64,000 nucleotides of DNA from Puniceicoccales bacterium (GCA_031269335.1 JAISZI010000031.1:1-64000), one strand, 5' to 3'. Positions 28,884 through 39,060 are shown, counted from the stretch's first letter. Numbers and translations are program-made. The notes: a model not told the origin generated them from the letters alone.

Positions 28884-31800
28884 CTATTTTACGCCCCAGA
28901 AATTTATTTTTTCGTTGGGTATCACGACAGGAGCGACCGTTGTAGGAAGGTTTTCGTCATCGCAGTAGAGGAATACTTCCTGATCTTTTTTCAAATCAAT
29001 TTCAAAAACTCCGGGTTTAATTTCATTCACCTTTATTTGAGAAGGTGGCGTTGGACTGGCGCCGCTTGATTTATTTAACTTTGACGGTAGCGCAGATGCG
29101 ATGCGGAAAGGTTGTTTGAAATTTGGTTTTATTTTGCACGGTTCGCCGGCGAGGCTTTTTATTTTAACCCAGTTTGTTTCTCCATTTTTTCGTATTGCCG
29201 TTACGAGAAAAGCACCTTGGGTGCGGAGATTTTGAAATGTGGCATCTTTCCATGCTGGCGGGACTGCCGGGAAAACCCGGATGACATTGCCCCAACTTTG
29301 GAGCAACATTTCTTGGAGTGATTCGGCGGCGGCAATCGAGCATTCGATCACCGGTGAACCTTCGATATACTGCGTGTTAGGCATTACGAAGCGTTTGTTG
29401 TTGTGATGCGCTTTCAAACATTTCAGGGCATTCTCGCCATCGCCAAGATAGGAATATATTGCGGAGGCTGCCGCGTGCGACCATCCGTAAATTTGCCTGC
29501 CTCTATCGACCGTCAACCAATGTTTAATCGATTTTTCAATAATTGCTTTGTTCTCGGCTTGGTCGGTGGAGAGAACGTGCAATGGCCACGTCATCAAGAG
29601 ATGCGACCAGTGCCGGTGGGATTGTTTAAGTGATTTAGTGCGACCGATGCGAAATCCAGTCTCGTCTCGTGGAAAATCTACAAGGTCTCTCAAAATTTCT
29701 TCCCACCGTGGGCGGCGCGTGTCGTTGAATTTATGGCGATTGTCGAGGTAAATCAAGGTTTCACACGCCCAGCGCAAGAGGGATAAATTGTAATTATTAT
29801 CAGCATCGTCGCCGTATTCCGGCGAATGGAACACTGGCAGATGTAACTTGCCGTCGTTGCCTTTCTTTAATAAATTGGAATACAAATTTACGCTCTGTTT
29901 TAATAGCGGATAAAAGGCGTGTGTTTTATGATCGGTAACGAATTTTTCGTTCATGGAAAAGCGGTATTGCTGCCAGTAGAGGTGCAGTGCCCATGTGAAA
30001 TCGCCCGGATTGATGTAGCTGGCGGGCGCGCAGGTTCCATCGCCGCGCAGGCCCTCGTAGTCGGTCGTGTGCGGAACGGTGGCGCAATCGTCGAATTTCC
30101 AGATGTCTTTTGCATTCTTCACAAAGTTGTTTCTTTTTGCGTCAATAAACCGCGTAAAAGATTCGCCAAGTTCGAGGCGGTTGGCGGTATAGACCGGGGA
30201 GTAAGCGAGCTGGATGTTGAGGTTCCACCAGATGCGTGGCCAACCGGTCTCGCGATACCACGGACCGAGCAAGTCTATGACCATGCGGTCGTTGCGTGTC
30301 GCCGAGGCGAGTTTATAGATTTGATTCCAGTAGAAACCTTCGACTTGTGAATCGGGGACGGAGACGAAGCTGGCTGGATAATAGTTGTTCCACCAATGCC
30401 GGTGGGAGTTTTCGAGTTCTTGTGTTGAAATTTTGGCGACTTGCGTGACAGTTTTCACCGCTATTTCTTTTGAGTTGGCGGCGGGGAAAGTGTCGGCGAC
30501 GGTGAGGATTAGGCGCCGTCCATTGTCGCTATCCGCATTAACGAGCCATGCCGTTGTATAAGAACCGCCGGCGGCGCGTTTTTGTTCACAGTATTCGACA
30601 TTTTTTACGCGACCGCTTTCGGGTTGGGGATTAGGTGTTATTTTCGTTTTTTTCATTTCGTTTCGGAAGACGACGGCATTTTTTGGTCCCCACTGGAAAG
30701 TGGCGTTTTTTTCGGCGCCGCTGAATTTGAAATTGGCGATCAGCGCAATTTCTTTGGCGTGATTGAAGGCGCGAAAATTAATGGTTCCCGCGTCGGTGAT
30801 GACTTCTCCGAGGACTTCGGCATTCCAGATGTCTGTGCGCAAGGTGCCGGATTTTATTTTTCCTACTGTTTTTAGTAGAAGACCGCCGATGGGTAAACGT
30901 CCGTTGTCGCGGCGGTGGTCGGTGACGTCGGAACGTCCAATTTCAAATCGAATTTGCTGTTGTGAATCTTGGAAGATAGTCGTGCCGAGTAAGCCGTTGC
31001 CGAGAAAAGCACCGTGGTCGAACTTGAGCGGCAATTTTTCCCAGACTGGGTCTTGTTTTGCGAGGAATGCCTGCCAGTTGATACCTTGCTGGACTGCCTG
31101 TTGTTGCTGCTTGGAGTTCTGTTGGTCGCGGATAAGTTTTCCGACTTCGCGCAAGGTCGCCGCATCGATATCGCTGAAAGCACCGTGGTCGAACTTTCTC
31201 GGCAATTGAATAAGTCTTCCGACTTCGCGCAAGGTCGCCGCATCGATATCGCGGAGTCTTCCATTATAATCGGGTCCGACGTCGATTGAAAAAATATTTC
31301 CGTATTTGACCGCTCCGAGATAATCATTAAAGAGTCTTTTCGCAGGATGAGCCAATTTGTCATGTCTCGGCAAGGAATAAAACCACATTGCACCACCTTC
31401 ATGAGGCGGCAATATCGGGTAAGTAAATTCCGCGATCTTCCAGTTGTTGCGTCCGGCTTTCATGTAGGGTCCTGCCGCGGACGTGTTTGCAAGTGGTCCC
31501 GGTTTCCCCAGTTCGCCGAGGCGTATGTCGGCACTTGTTTGGTCGCCGTGATTGTATCCGATGAAACAGTTGGGCTGGAACTTCTTGCACCATGCGGTCG
31601 TTTCCTCGTGACTTAATCCACCGGTTCCTACCGCGTGGTCGAACCAGATAAATTCGATGGGACCGTAGTTTGTCAGAAGTTCTTTGAGCTGCGCTTTTTT
31701 TGCTTCGGGATTGTGTCCGCCTTTATAGGAATGCCCGTCAACCGCGCCTTTCCAAGTCCAGTCGCCTTCCGAAAAATATAATGCGAGTTTGATTCCATAT

Positions 31801-32387
31801 TTATCACAGGACTTTTTTAGTTCGGCTAATACATCTTTTTTTAGCGGCGCATTTGTCACTTTTCGCTCAGTTGTTTTTGTGTCCCAAAGGCAAAAACCGT
31901 CGTGATGTTTTGTCAGAAATAAAATGTAGCCCATTCCGGCTTCTTTCGCCGTCTTTGCCCATTGGTCGGTATCCACATTCTTTGCTGGAAAGAGTTTGTC
32001 GTAATCCGTCCGTTTGGCGACGCCGCCCGTCCATTCGCGTCCCGAAAACGTGCTAAATGACCAGCAAATAAACGTTCCCCAGCGTAAATTTTTGAGTTCT
32101 TTTACGCGTTCATCGGAAATGGTAGAAGGCGGGACGGAAGCTGGGTTTGGCGCGGGCGCGGCGAAGGTTGTGGGAGAAAATAAAACTATGGGTATGAACA
32201 GCAGCGACAAAATAAAACCGACATATTTTTTAGTCCACTGTGAGGCGATGTTTGTGCGCGCCAGAAAATTCTCTACTGTGCGAGAAAAGGGCAGGGCGCG
32301 AGTTTGTTTTGTATTAAGACGGGCGCGTGAGCCGTCAGTGGCAAGGAATGCCGGTGGTGTAGTGTTTTTTAGCGAGAACATGATCAT
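28884..32387 (-). CDS. Secreted two-domain glycoside hydrolase: GH29 alpha-L-fucosidase fused to a GH95-like module
   Basis: A 1167-aa exported enzyme predicted to release L-fucose from glycans. An N-region of ~50 residues precedes the hydrophobic signal KKYVGFILSLLFIPIVLF. Residues ~85-420 are GH29-like: ELKNLRWGTFICWSFSTFSG, FLTKHHDGFCLWDTKTT, ALYFSEGDW and IEFIWFDHAVG, where the Asp is the expected nucleophile. Residues ~440-1120 resemble GH95: LGNGLLGTTIF, RFEIGRSDVTDHR, the helical core with IWWNLNIQLAYSPVY (the Asn-x-Asn of GH95) and a terminal GNVIRVFPAVPPAWKDATF. The second half could instead be a GH95-like family of other specificity. The junction carries duplicated sequence. The gene appears more AT-rich than its neighbours, suggesting transfer. 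Confidence 0.82.
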   Translation of the reverse strand: MIMFSLKNTTPPAFLATDGSRARLNTKQTRALPFSRTVENFLARTNIASQWTKKYVGFILSLLFIPIVLFSPTTFAAPAPNPASVPPSTISDERVKELKNLRWGTFICWSFSTFSGREWTGGVAKRTDYDKLFPAKNVDTDQWAKTAKEAGMGYILFLTKHHDGFCLWDTKTTERKVTNAPLKKDVLAELKKSCDKYGIKLALYFSEGDWTWKGAVDGHSYKGGHNPEAKKAQLKELLTNYGPIEFIWFDHAVGTGGLSHEETTAWCKKFQPNCFIGYNHGDQTSADIRLGELGKPGPLANTSAAGPYMKAGRNNWKIAEFTYPILPPHEGGAMWFYSLPRHDKLAHPAKRLFNDYLGAVKYGNIFSIDVGPDYNGRLRDIDAATLREVGRLIQLPRKFDHGAFSDIDAATLREVGKLIRDQQNSKQQQQAVQQGINWQAFLAKQDPVWEKLPLKFDHGAFLGNGLLGTTIFQDSQQQIRFEIGRSDVTDHRRDNGRLPIGGLLLKTVGKIKSGTLRTDIWNAEVLGEVITDAGTINFRAFNHAKEIALIANFKFSGAEKNATFQWGPKNAVVFRNEMKKTKITPNPQPESGRVKNVEYCEQKRAAGGSYTTAWLVNADSDNGRRLILTVADTFPAANSKEIAVKTVTQVAKISTQELENSHRHWWNNYYPASFVSVPDSQVEGFYWNQIYKLASATRNDRMVIDLLGPWYRETGWPRIWWNLNIQLAYSPVYTANRLELGESFTRFIDAKRNNFVKNAKDIWKFDDCATVPHTTDYEGLRGDGTCAPASYINPGDFTWALHLYWQQYRFSMNEKFVTDHKTHAFYPLLKQSVNLYSNLLKKGNDGKLHLPVFHSPEYGDDADNNYNLSLLRWACETLIYLDNRHKFNDTRRPRWEEILRDLVDFPRDETGFRIGRTKSLKQSHRHWSHLLMTWPLHVLSTDQAENKAIIEKSIKHWLTVDRGRQIYGWSHAAASAIYSYLGDGENALKCLKAHHNNKRFVMPNTQYIEGSPVIECSIAAAESLQEMLLQSWGNVIRVFPAVPPAWKDATFQNLRTQGAFLVTAIRKNGETNWVKIKSLAGEPCKIKPNFKQPFRIASALPSKLNKSSGASPTPPSQIKVNEIKPGVFEIDLKKDQEVFLYCDDENLPTTVAPVVIPNEKINFWGVK
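31006..31252 (-). repeat. Shuffled duplications at the GH29/GH95 junction
   Basis: A 36-bp sequence (TTCCGACTTCGCGCAAGG...) occurs identically at 31139-31174 and 31217-31252, encoding DIDAATLREVG(R/K)LI twice. A 20-bp sequence (AAAGCACCGTGGTCGAACTT) occurs at 31006-31025 and 31177-31196, encoding KFDHGAF twice. In coding order the pattern is B-A-B-A, as if the end of the first enzyme and the start of the second were each copied at the join. Confidence 0.9.
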
Positions 32388-32454
32388 GGCGAGTGTTGTT
32401 TGGAAGTTTCGTCTGTGGAGACAAGTGTTTTTTTCAGAAGAGAAGGGAAGGTGT

Positions 32455-33753
32455 TTATGTTTTTGGTGGAGGAGGGAGTGTTCCGCGGGTTTGCCCGTGG
32501 CCGATGATTTGGTATTTATAGATCGTAAGTTCTTCCAACGCCATGGGACCGCGGGCGTGGAGTTTGCCGGTGCTGATGCCGATTTCGGCGCCGAAGCCAA
32601 ATGCGCCGCCGTCGGTGAAGCGGGTGCTTGCGTTCCAATAGACCGTCGCACTGTCCACGGCGTTGAGGAAAAATTCGGCGACGGCAGCGTTTTCGGTGAC
32701 GATGGCGTCGGAGTGGCGCGAGCCGTGTGCGGCGATGTGTTCGATGGCGTCGTTGGTGTCGGCTACGATGCGCAGGTTGAGGATCGGGGCGAGCCATTCG
32801 GTGTCCCAATCGGAAGGGGAGGCGGGTTTGGTGATGTTTGGCGCGAGTGCGTGACTGTTGGCGTCGGCGTGGATTTCGACGCCGTAAGCGTTGAGGGCTG
32901 CGGTGATACGCGGGACGAAGGTCGGAGCGATGGCGGCGTCAACGAGCAAAGTTTCCATGGCGTTGCAGACGCCCGGGCGCTGGCATTTGGCATTGAGGAC
33001 GATGTTTTCCGCCATGTCGGGGTCGGCGTCGCGGTGGACAAAGGTGTGACAGATTCCGTTGTAGTGCATGATGACAGGCATCCGTGCATGTTGTTTAACG
33101 GTTTCGATGAGGGTGTGACCGCCTCTGGGAATCATGAGGTCAATGTATTTTTCGAGGGAACAAAGGAGGGGAACGGCTTCGCGGGTGGTGACGGGGACGA
33201 GGGAGGCTGCGCCGTTAAAGCCATGCTTTGCAAGTGCTTGTTCGAGGGCGTTGGCGATGGCGGTGTTGGAGTGAAAGGCTTCTGCGCCGCCCCGCAGGAT
33301 GGTGGCGTTGCCCGCTTTGAGGCAAAGTGCGGCGGCGTCGGCGGTGACGTTGGGGCGCGATTCGTAGATGATGCCGATGACGCCGATGGGGACGGCGCGT
33401 TTGCGGATGCGCAGGCCGTTGGGGAGCGTCCATTCGCGGAGGATGCGCTCGGTGGGATCGGGCAAATCGGCGATTTTTTCGATGCCGGCGGCGATATCGG
33501 CGATGCGTTCTTTTGTGAGGCGCAGGCGGTCTATGAGTGCCGGGTGGAGCTGGGAGGCGGCGGTGTCGGCGGCATTGGCTTCGAGTATCGCTGGGGCGTT
33601 TTGTCTAAGGGAAGAGGCAATGTCGTGCAGGGCGGCGTTTTTTTGCGAAGCGGAGGCGGCGGCGAGAGCGCGGGAGGCGTCACGGGCAACAGAAGCGATA
33701 GCGGTCAGGGTTTCAAGAAGGGCAGCTGTGCCCGATGTTGTTGATGGGTGCAT
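32455..33753 (-). CDS. proA: Gamma-glutamyl phosphate reductase
   Basis: Second step of proline synthesis: NADPH-dependent reduction of gamma-glutamyl phosphate to glutamate semialdehyde. Aldehyde-dehydrogenase-fold features include PIGVIGIIYESRPNVTADAAALCLKAGN, ILRGGAEAFHSN, the catalytic Cys in RPGVCNAMETLLVD, and the C-terminal DGGAFGFGAEIGISTGKLHARGPM. Length 432 aa is standard. The proB kinase is not in the window. It is 63 bp downstream of dapB and 67 bp upstream of the fucosidase. Confidence 0.96.
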   Translation of the reverse strand: MHPSTTSGTAALLETLTAIASVARDASRALAAASASQKNAALHDIASSLRQNAPAILEANAADTAASQLHPALIDRLRLTKERIADIAAGIEKIADLPDPTERILREWTLPNGLRIRKRAVPIGVIGIIYESRPNVTADAAALCLKAGNATILRGGAEAFHSNTAIANALEQALAKHGFNGAASLVPVTTREAVPLLCSLEKYIDLMIPRGGHTLIETVKQHARMPVIMHYNGICHTFVHRDADPDMAENIVLNAKCQRPGVCNAMETLLVDAAIAPTFVPRITAALNAYGVEIHADANSHALAPNITKPASPSDWDTEWLAPILNLRIVADTNDAIEHIAAHGSRHSDAIVTENAAVAEFFLNAVDSATVYWNASTRFTDGGAFGFGAEIGISTGKLHARGPMALEELTIYKYQIIGHGQTRGTLPPPPKT

Positions 33754-33816
33754 CGTTATTTGGCGAGTGGGGGATGCGGCGTTGCGCGGTGAAGAGGGAA
33801 GCGGGCTGTTTTTCTT

Positions 33817-34557
33817 TTATTTAGAGAAGCCCAACACGTCTTCCATTCCATAGACGCCCGCGGGGAGATTGCGTTGAGCGACCCAGATTGCAGCGCGGAT
33901 GGCACCGGAGGCGAAGATGGTGCGATTTGAGGCGCGGTGGGTGAGTTCGACGCGTTCGCCCTCGCCCGCAAACAATACGGTATGGTCGCCGACTACGTCG
34001 CCGCCTCGCAAGGAGTGGACGCCGATTTCGGTGTTTGGGCGTTCGCCGACGAGACCGGAGCGCCCGTGGCGCAGGGTTTCTGGGGGGAGATTGCGGGCGG
34101 AGCGGAGAATTTGGAGGAGTTTTTCGGCTGTGCCGCTTGGGGCGTCTTTTTTGTGCCGGTGGTGTGCCTCGACTAATTCTATTTGGTAGGACGCGTCGAG
34201 TGCGGTGGCGGCGATTTCGACGAGGTGGTTGAGCAACGTTATGCCGACGGAGTAATTACCCGCCCAGACGACGGGCAGGTTTTTGACGGTTTCTAAAATC
34301 GCGGCGCGTTCTTCCGCCGTGTGTCCCGTGGTGCCGATGACGAGCGGTTTGGCGAATTTCGCGCACAGGCGGGCGAGGGGCAATGTGGCATCGTGGTGGC
34401 TGAAGTCCACGGCGACATCGGCGAGTTCGACGTAGTTTTCGGCGGAATCATCTTTGTCAATTGCCGCCGCGATGGAGACGCCGGCGGCGGTGGCGGCTTC
34501 GGCAAGGGCGATTCCCATGCGCCCCTGCGAGCCGTTTATTAAAATGGAAAAAGCCAT
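33817..34557 (-). CDS. dapB: 4-hydroxy-tetrahydrodipicolinate reductase
   Basis: Reduces the product of DapA in lysine and diaminopimelate synthesis, feeding peptidoglycan. The N-terminal dinucleotide-binding motif is INGSQGRMGIALAEAA, and the substrate loop is VEAHHRHKKDAPSGTA with the conserved His and Lys. AVDFSHHDA and GTTGHTAEER are typical, and GDHTVLFAGEGERVELTHRAS marks the C-terminal part. 246 aa is slightly short but complete. It lies between ispH and proA on the same strand. Confidence 0.95.
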   Translation of the reverse strand: MAFSILINGSQGRMGIALAEAATAAGVSIAAAIDKDDSAENYVELADVAVDFSHHDATLPLARLCAKFAKPLVIGTTGHTAEERAAILETVKNLPVVWAGNYSVGITLLNHLVEIAATALDASYQIELVEAHHRHKKDAPSGTAEKLLQILRSARNLPPETLRHGRSGLVGERPNTEIGVHSLRGGDVVGDHTVLFAGEGERVELTHRASNRTIFASGAIRAAIWVAQRNLPAGVYGMEDVLGFSK

Positions 34558-34621
34558 GTGAGCAGAAGAGAGAGGCGTGAAGGTGTTTCGGAGGAAAGGT
34601 CTGGCAACCTTTTTGCTGACC

Positions 34622-35497
34622 TCATGCTTCGGCGAGCCGTTTGCAGGCTTCGTCGATGAGGAATCCGGGCGTAGAGGCTCCCGCAGTGACGCCGATGACG
34701 TTGTATTTGCGGAGGTGTTTGAAGTCTAATTCGGCGGCGGTTTCGACGTGGTAGCACGGCAGGTTGTGTTTTTCGACCAATGCGGCGAGTTTCACGGTGT
34801 TCGCGGAGTGGCGTCCGCCGATGACGATGATTGCCTCTGCGCCCTCTTGCGCCAGCACGCGCACTTCGCTTTGGCGTTCACGGGTCGCCCCGCAAATCGT
34901 GTCGAAGACTAACGCATTCGGATAGGAACGTTTCAGGTATTCCGCAAGTTGTTCAAATTCAAAGATAAACATTGTTGACTGGGACACCATGCAGACTTTT
35001 TCGCCGAGCGGTGGCAGCGCGTCAATGTCTGCCCGTGTTTTGACAACGTGCCCGCGGGCATCGGTGTAGCCCATTAAGCCGATGACCTCCGGGTGATTCG
35101 GGTCGCCGAAGATGACGGTTGTATAACCTTTTCTTGACTGGAGTTTTATGCGCCCCGCGATGGTGCCCACGTCGGGGCAGGTGGCGTCGTGAAATTCTAT
35201 GCCGAGGCTTTTTAAGTAAGAGCGGCGTTCGGGCGAGACGCCGTGGGCGCGCACGATCACGACGGCGTGTTTTTTTTCGGCTTCATCCACGTTTATATTG
35301 AGTTCGGAACGGCTCATGTAATCGCCGATTTCGTGAATGCCTTCCGATTCGAGCCGTTCCATCATTTGGCTGTTATGGATGAGGGGACCGTCGGTGAACA
35401 CCGGTCGTTTTCCTTTTATGGCGTATTCGCGGGCGACGTTGATGGCGCGTTCGACGCCCCAGCAAAAACCCGCCGTCTTGGCTCGGATGACTTTCAT
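34622..35497 (-). CDS. ispH: 4-hydroxy-3-methylbut-2-enyl diphosphate reductase (IspH/LytB)
   Basis: Last step of the MEP isoprenoid pathway: reduction of HMBPP to IPP and DMAPP with an Fe-S cluster. The three cluster Cys are in AGFCWGVERAI (C12), HDATCPDVG (C107) and DTICGATRERQ (C202). Other family motifs: VRAHGVSPE, HPEVIGLMGYT, VSQSTM, IIVIGGRHSANT and VTAGASTPGFLIDE. 291 aa is normal. It is the first gene of the minus-strand run, divergent from the alkyltransferase gene across 147 bp that must hold both promoters. Confidence 0.96.
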   Translation of the reverse strand: MKVIRAKTAGFCWGVERAINVAREYAIKGKRPVFTDGPLIHNSQMMERLESEGIHEIGDYMSRSELNINVDEAEKKHAVVIVRAHGVSPERRSYLKSLGIEFHDATCPDVGTIAGRIKLQSRKGYTTVIFGDPNHPEVIGLMGYTDARGHVVKTRADIDALPPLGEKVCMVSQSTMFIFEFEQLAEYLKRSYPNALVFDTICGATRERQSEVRVLAQEGAEAIIVIGGRHSANTVKLAALVEKHNLPCYHVETAAELDFKHLRKYNVIGVTAGASTPGFLIDEACKRLAEA

Positions 35498-35644
35498 GGA
35501 TTGTGTTGGAAGAACGCGAAAGATGGCGTGAGGGAAGGGCAGGTGCCGGTGTTTTTCAAGGAAGTTTTCGGGATTCTGCGGCGGCGGGGGTGTGTCCGGC
35601 GTTTATTTATTTGCGGGTTCACGGGCAGCGTCTTCTGTCTCCGC

Positions 35645-36205
35645 ATGAAAATAAATTTTCATAATCTCGGAGGGTTACCCGATTTTGTTCGCGTGACACG
35701 CGTGCTGGACGAAGCGCTTGGAGAAGTCGTCTTCGGGTGGTCTGGGGAAGCACTTTGCCTGTGTTGTCTTGGCGAAAATGCTTTGGACGCGCTCCGCGAG
35801 CGTGCAGACCGGTGGGAAGTTCCGGTTCTTTGCGACGGGGTAGGGGTGTCCGACAAGCCCTCTCGTGCCGCGCTGAAAGCCTTTAAGATTAACCGCCCCG
35901 AAGCATTTCCGCAGCTGTTGTTAATAGGCTCGCCATTTCAGCAGAAAGTGTGGCGTCAACTTATCCACATTCGTTCGGGTGAGACAACCTGTTATAGCGG
36001 CATCGCCCATGATATCGGTGTGCGTTGTTACCGGTGTGTCGGCACGGCAGTTGGGCAAAACCCAATCGCCCTTTTTGTTCCTTGCCACAGAGTTATCGGT
36101 CGCGATGGCGCGCTTTGTGGGTTCGCTTACGGAATTCCTCTTAAAGAAAAGCTCCTCGCATTTGAGCATTCGACCAAACACAGACATGGAAGGCGACGCG
36201 GCTGA
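35645..36205 (+). CDS. Methylated-DNA--protein-cysteine methyltransferase
   Basis: Suicide repair enzyme that takes alkyl groups from O6-alkylguanine. The C-terminal domain carries FQQKVWRQLIHIRSGETTCYSGIA, GTAVGQNPIALFVPCHRVIGRDG with the acceptor Cys147, and GFAYGIPLKEKLLAFE. The usual Asn in AVGxNP is Gln here, and GGYRWGxxRK is reduced to FAYGIPLKEK. The N-terminal half (~95 residues) is poorly conserved, as in Ogt. The ATG at 35645 gives 186 aa; the longer track start overlaps ispH. The 3' end overlaps comF by 20 nt. Confidence 0.9.
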   Translation: MKINFHNLGGLPDFVRVTRVLDEALGEVVFGWSGEALCLCCLGENALDALRERADRWEVPVLCDGVGVSDKPSRAALKAFKINRPEAFPQLLLIGSPFQQKVWRQLIHIRSGETTCYSGIAHDIGVRCYRCVGTAVGQNPIALFVPCHRVIGRDGALCGFAYGIPLKEKLLAFEHSTKHRHGRRRG

Positions 36206-36968
36206 AATTATAGAAAACACGGCGGGAAAGTATTTTCCGTCTATGCGACGCGCTGTGGCGCGTTTGTTTGACATCGTTTTTCCCCGCGACTGTCCCGTCA
36301 CGGGAGAGCCTTCTGACAATCCGCCGTGGCGATATATTTCTGCGAAAGGTCTTGCCGTTTTGCCGCGTGTCGCGCCGCCGCATTGCGAGACTTGCGGTTT
36401 TCCTTTTTACGGTGTCCTCGCCGGTTCCCAGATTTGCCCGCATTGCGCACAATTTTCTCCTGTTTTCAGCCACGGTAAAACCGCTGTGATAGCGAAGGGC
36501 GCGGCGCGTGAACTCGTGCATACCTTAAAATATCGCCGTGGCACATGGCTCGCCGAAGACATGGCGCGCATTATCGCCACCACGGAATTTTATCCCGAAT
36601 TTCTTGATTCCGCCATGCTTGTCCCCGTCCCGCTCCATTCTGCCCGTTTGCGGTGGCGCGGGCACAACCAATCGCTTCTCATTGTCAGGCACTTAGCGCG
36701 GATTCTTCGCGATCGTCACTTGCAGGTCGCCGATGTCTTGGAACGCACCAAAAACACGCTTACCCAGACACTGCTCGACCGCGAAGAACGCGCCCGCAAC
36801 ATGCAACGCGCATTCGCTTTGCGCGCCGGTGTCAGCATCGATGTCAACGCCCGTTATGTTGTTTTTGACGATGTTTTTACGACAGGCTCGACCCTTAACG
36901 CTTGTTGTTCTGTGTTGCTCGACGCCGGTGCGAAACATGTCGATGTCGCCACTTTCGCCCACGGCTGA
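36186..36968 (+). CDS. comF: ComF-family amidophosphoribosyltransferase-like protein
   Basis: ComF proteins are phosphoribosyltransferase-fold proteins needed for natural transformation in several bacteria. The N-terminal zinc finger is split: DCPVTG then CETCGFPFYG...CPHCAQ. KYRRGTWLAEDMARII, VPVPLHSARLRWRGHNQSLLI and the PRPP-loop VVFDDVFTTGSTLNACCSVLLDAG follow. Two starts are possible: ATG 36186 (260 aa, overlapping the upstream gene by 20 nt) and ATG 36243 (241 aa, MRRAVARLFDIVFP). The second resembles the family start better; the longer ORF is reported. No other competence gene is adjacent. Confidence 0.87.
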   Translation: MEGDAAEIIENTAGKYFPSMRRAVARLFDIVFPRDCPVTGEPSDNPPWRYISAKGLAVLPRVAPPHCETCGFPFYGVLAGSQICPHCAQFSPVFSHGKTAVIAKGAARELVHTLKYRRGTWLAEDMARIIATTEFYPEFLDSAMLVPVPLHSARLRWRGHNQSLLIVRHLARILRDRHLQVADVLERTKNTLTQTLLDREERARNMQRAFALRAGVSIDVNARYVVFDDVFTTGSTLNACCSVLLDAGAKHVDVATFAHG

Positions 36969-37043
36969 TTGCCCTGTCGGCGTTTTCCCTGTGAGGCGCG
37001 AAGTTTTGATTTGTGAGCGGGCGTAGGAAATAGGCTTGATTTT

Positions 37044-37083
37044 CGTCCCAAAGAGGCGGCTCTAAACCAGCCCCTTTGGGACG
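37044..37083 (+). terminator. Stem-loop downstream of comF
   Basis: CGTCCCAAAGAGG pairs with CCCCTTTGGGACG around a ~14-nt loop, 75 bp after the comF stop. There is no T-run, so it may be an RNA-stabilising hairpin or a repeat remnant rather than a true intrinsic terminator. Confidence 0.45.
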
Positions 37084-37156
37084 AAGGCAACGGCGCTCCC
37101 CCTTCGGGGGAAGAGGAGCGAGCGGAGGAGTGAGCACCGCCAGAGTAGGTGTTGTG
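37084..37156 (+). repeat. Dispersed repeat family E, copy 1
   Basis: The stretch CAACGGCGCTCCCCC...GAGCGAGCG...GCCAGAGTAGGTGTTGTGCCCGC matches, with substitutions, the sequence at 46346-46434 and in inverted orientation those at 48109-48151 and 63894-63945. It fills most of the comF-methyltransferase gap. No ORF is attached to it. Confidence 0.65.
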
Positions 37157-37241
37157 CCCGCGCTCATACTCACAACTCACAACTTCCTTCCCTTTGTGCC
37201 GTTGCGGACCTCGGTCAATTGTCCTACAAGTCGCGAAGTAT

Positions 37242-37826
37242 ATGCCATCTACAAGTTTGACACAGCTTGCCCATTCCGCCCTTCGCGAGACCCTGATGGC
37301 GGGCGATTTTGCCGTGGATGCTACTGCGGGGAATGGTCACGACACCGCATTCCTCGCCGATGCTGTCGGCGTTTCCGGGCGTGTCATTGCCCTCGATATC
37401 CAGCAAGTCGCGCTTGACGCCGTCCGCCTCCGATTGGAGCAACTCAATCTTTTTCAACAGGTAACGCTTTTTTTGCGCGGACACGAGCACCTCGGCGAAG
37501 TTCTCCCCGCGTGCTGGTGCGGCATGGTGGCAGCGGTGATGTTCAACCTCGGTTATCTCCCGTGCGGGGATCACGCATTGGTCACCCGCCCTGAAACCAC
37601 GATTCCTGCGCTCGAAAGCGCCGTTGGCTGGTTGCGCAACGGGGGCATGTTGAGCGTGCTCGTTTACCCGCGCCACCTTGGGGGCGAAGTCGAAAGCGAC
37701 GCTGTTCAACACTGGTTGAACGCATCGCCGTCTGCCCGCGCTTTGCAATGGGCTTTTCACGGCGATCCCGCCGGAAAAAAACGGCATCCGTGGCTCGCTC
37801 TTGGGAAGCGCATTTCGCTCCGGTAA
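37242..37826 (+). CDS. Class I SAM-dependent methyltransferase, YtqB/MnmM-like
   Basis: A 194-aa Rossmann methyltransferase. The SAM-binding motif is FAVDATAGNGHDTAFLADAV followed by GRVIALDIQQVALDAVR. The block AAVMFNLGYLPCGDHALVTRPETTIPALESA is diagnostic of the YtqB (rRNA methylase-like) family. Members called MnmM methylate the wobble-uridine side chain of tRNA; whether this one does is inference. The C-terminus has LSVLVYPRHLGG. The ATG at 37242 (MPSTSLTQLAH) is chosen, since the track's 31 extra codons are repeat-derived. It converges on lysC with a 13-bp gap. Confidence 0.85.
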   Translation: MPSTSLTQLAHSALRETLMAGDFAVDATAGNGHDTAFLADAVGVSGRVIALDIQQVALDAVRLRLEQLNLFQQVTLFLRGHEHLGEVLPACWCGMVAAVMFNLGYLPCGDHALVTRPETTIPALESAVGWLRNGGMLSVLVYPRHLGGEVESDAVQHWLNASPSARALQWAFHGDPAGKKRHPWLALGKRISLR

Positions 37827-37839
37827 AAACACGCGCCGC

Positions 37840-39060
<1,221 letters not shown>

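Noticed and set aside
34570-34620. Hairpin AAAGGT-CTGGCA-ACCTTTTT as ispH terminator
   Set aside because: The T-run is on the plus strand, whereas genes on both sides are on minus; likely coincidental.
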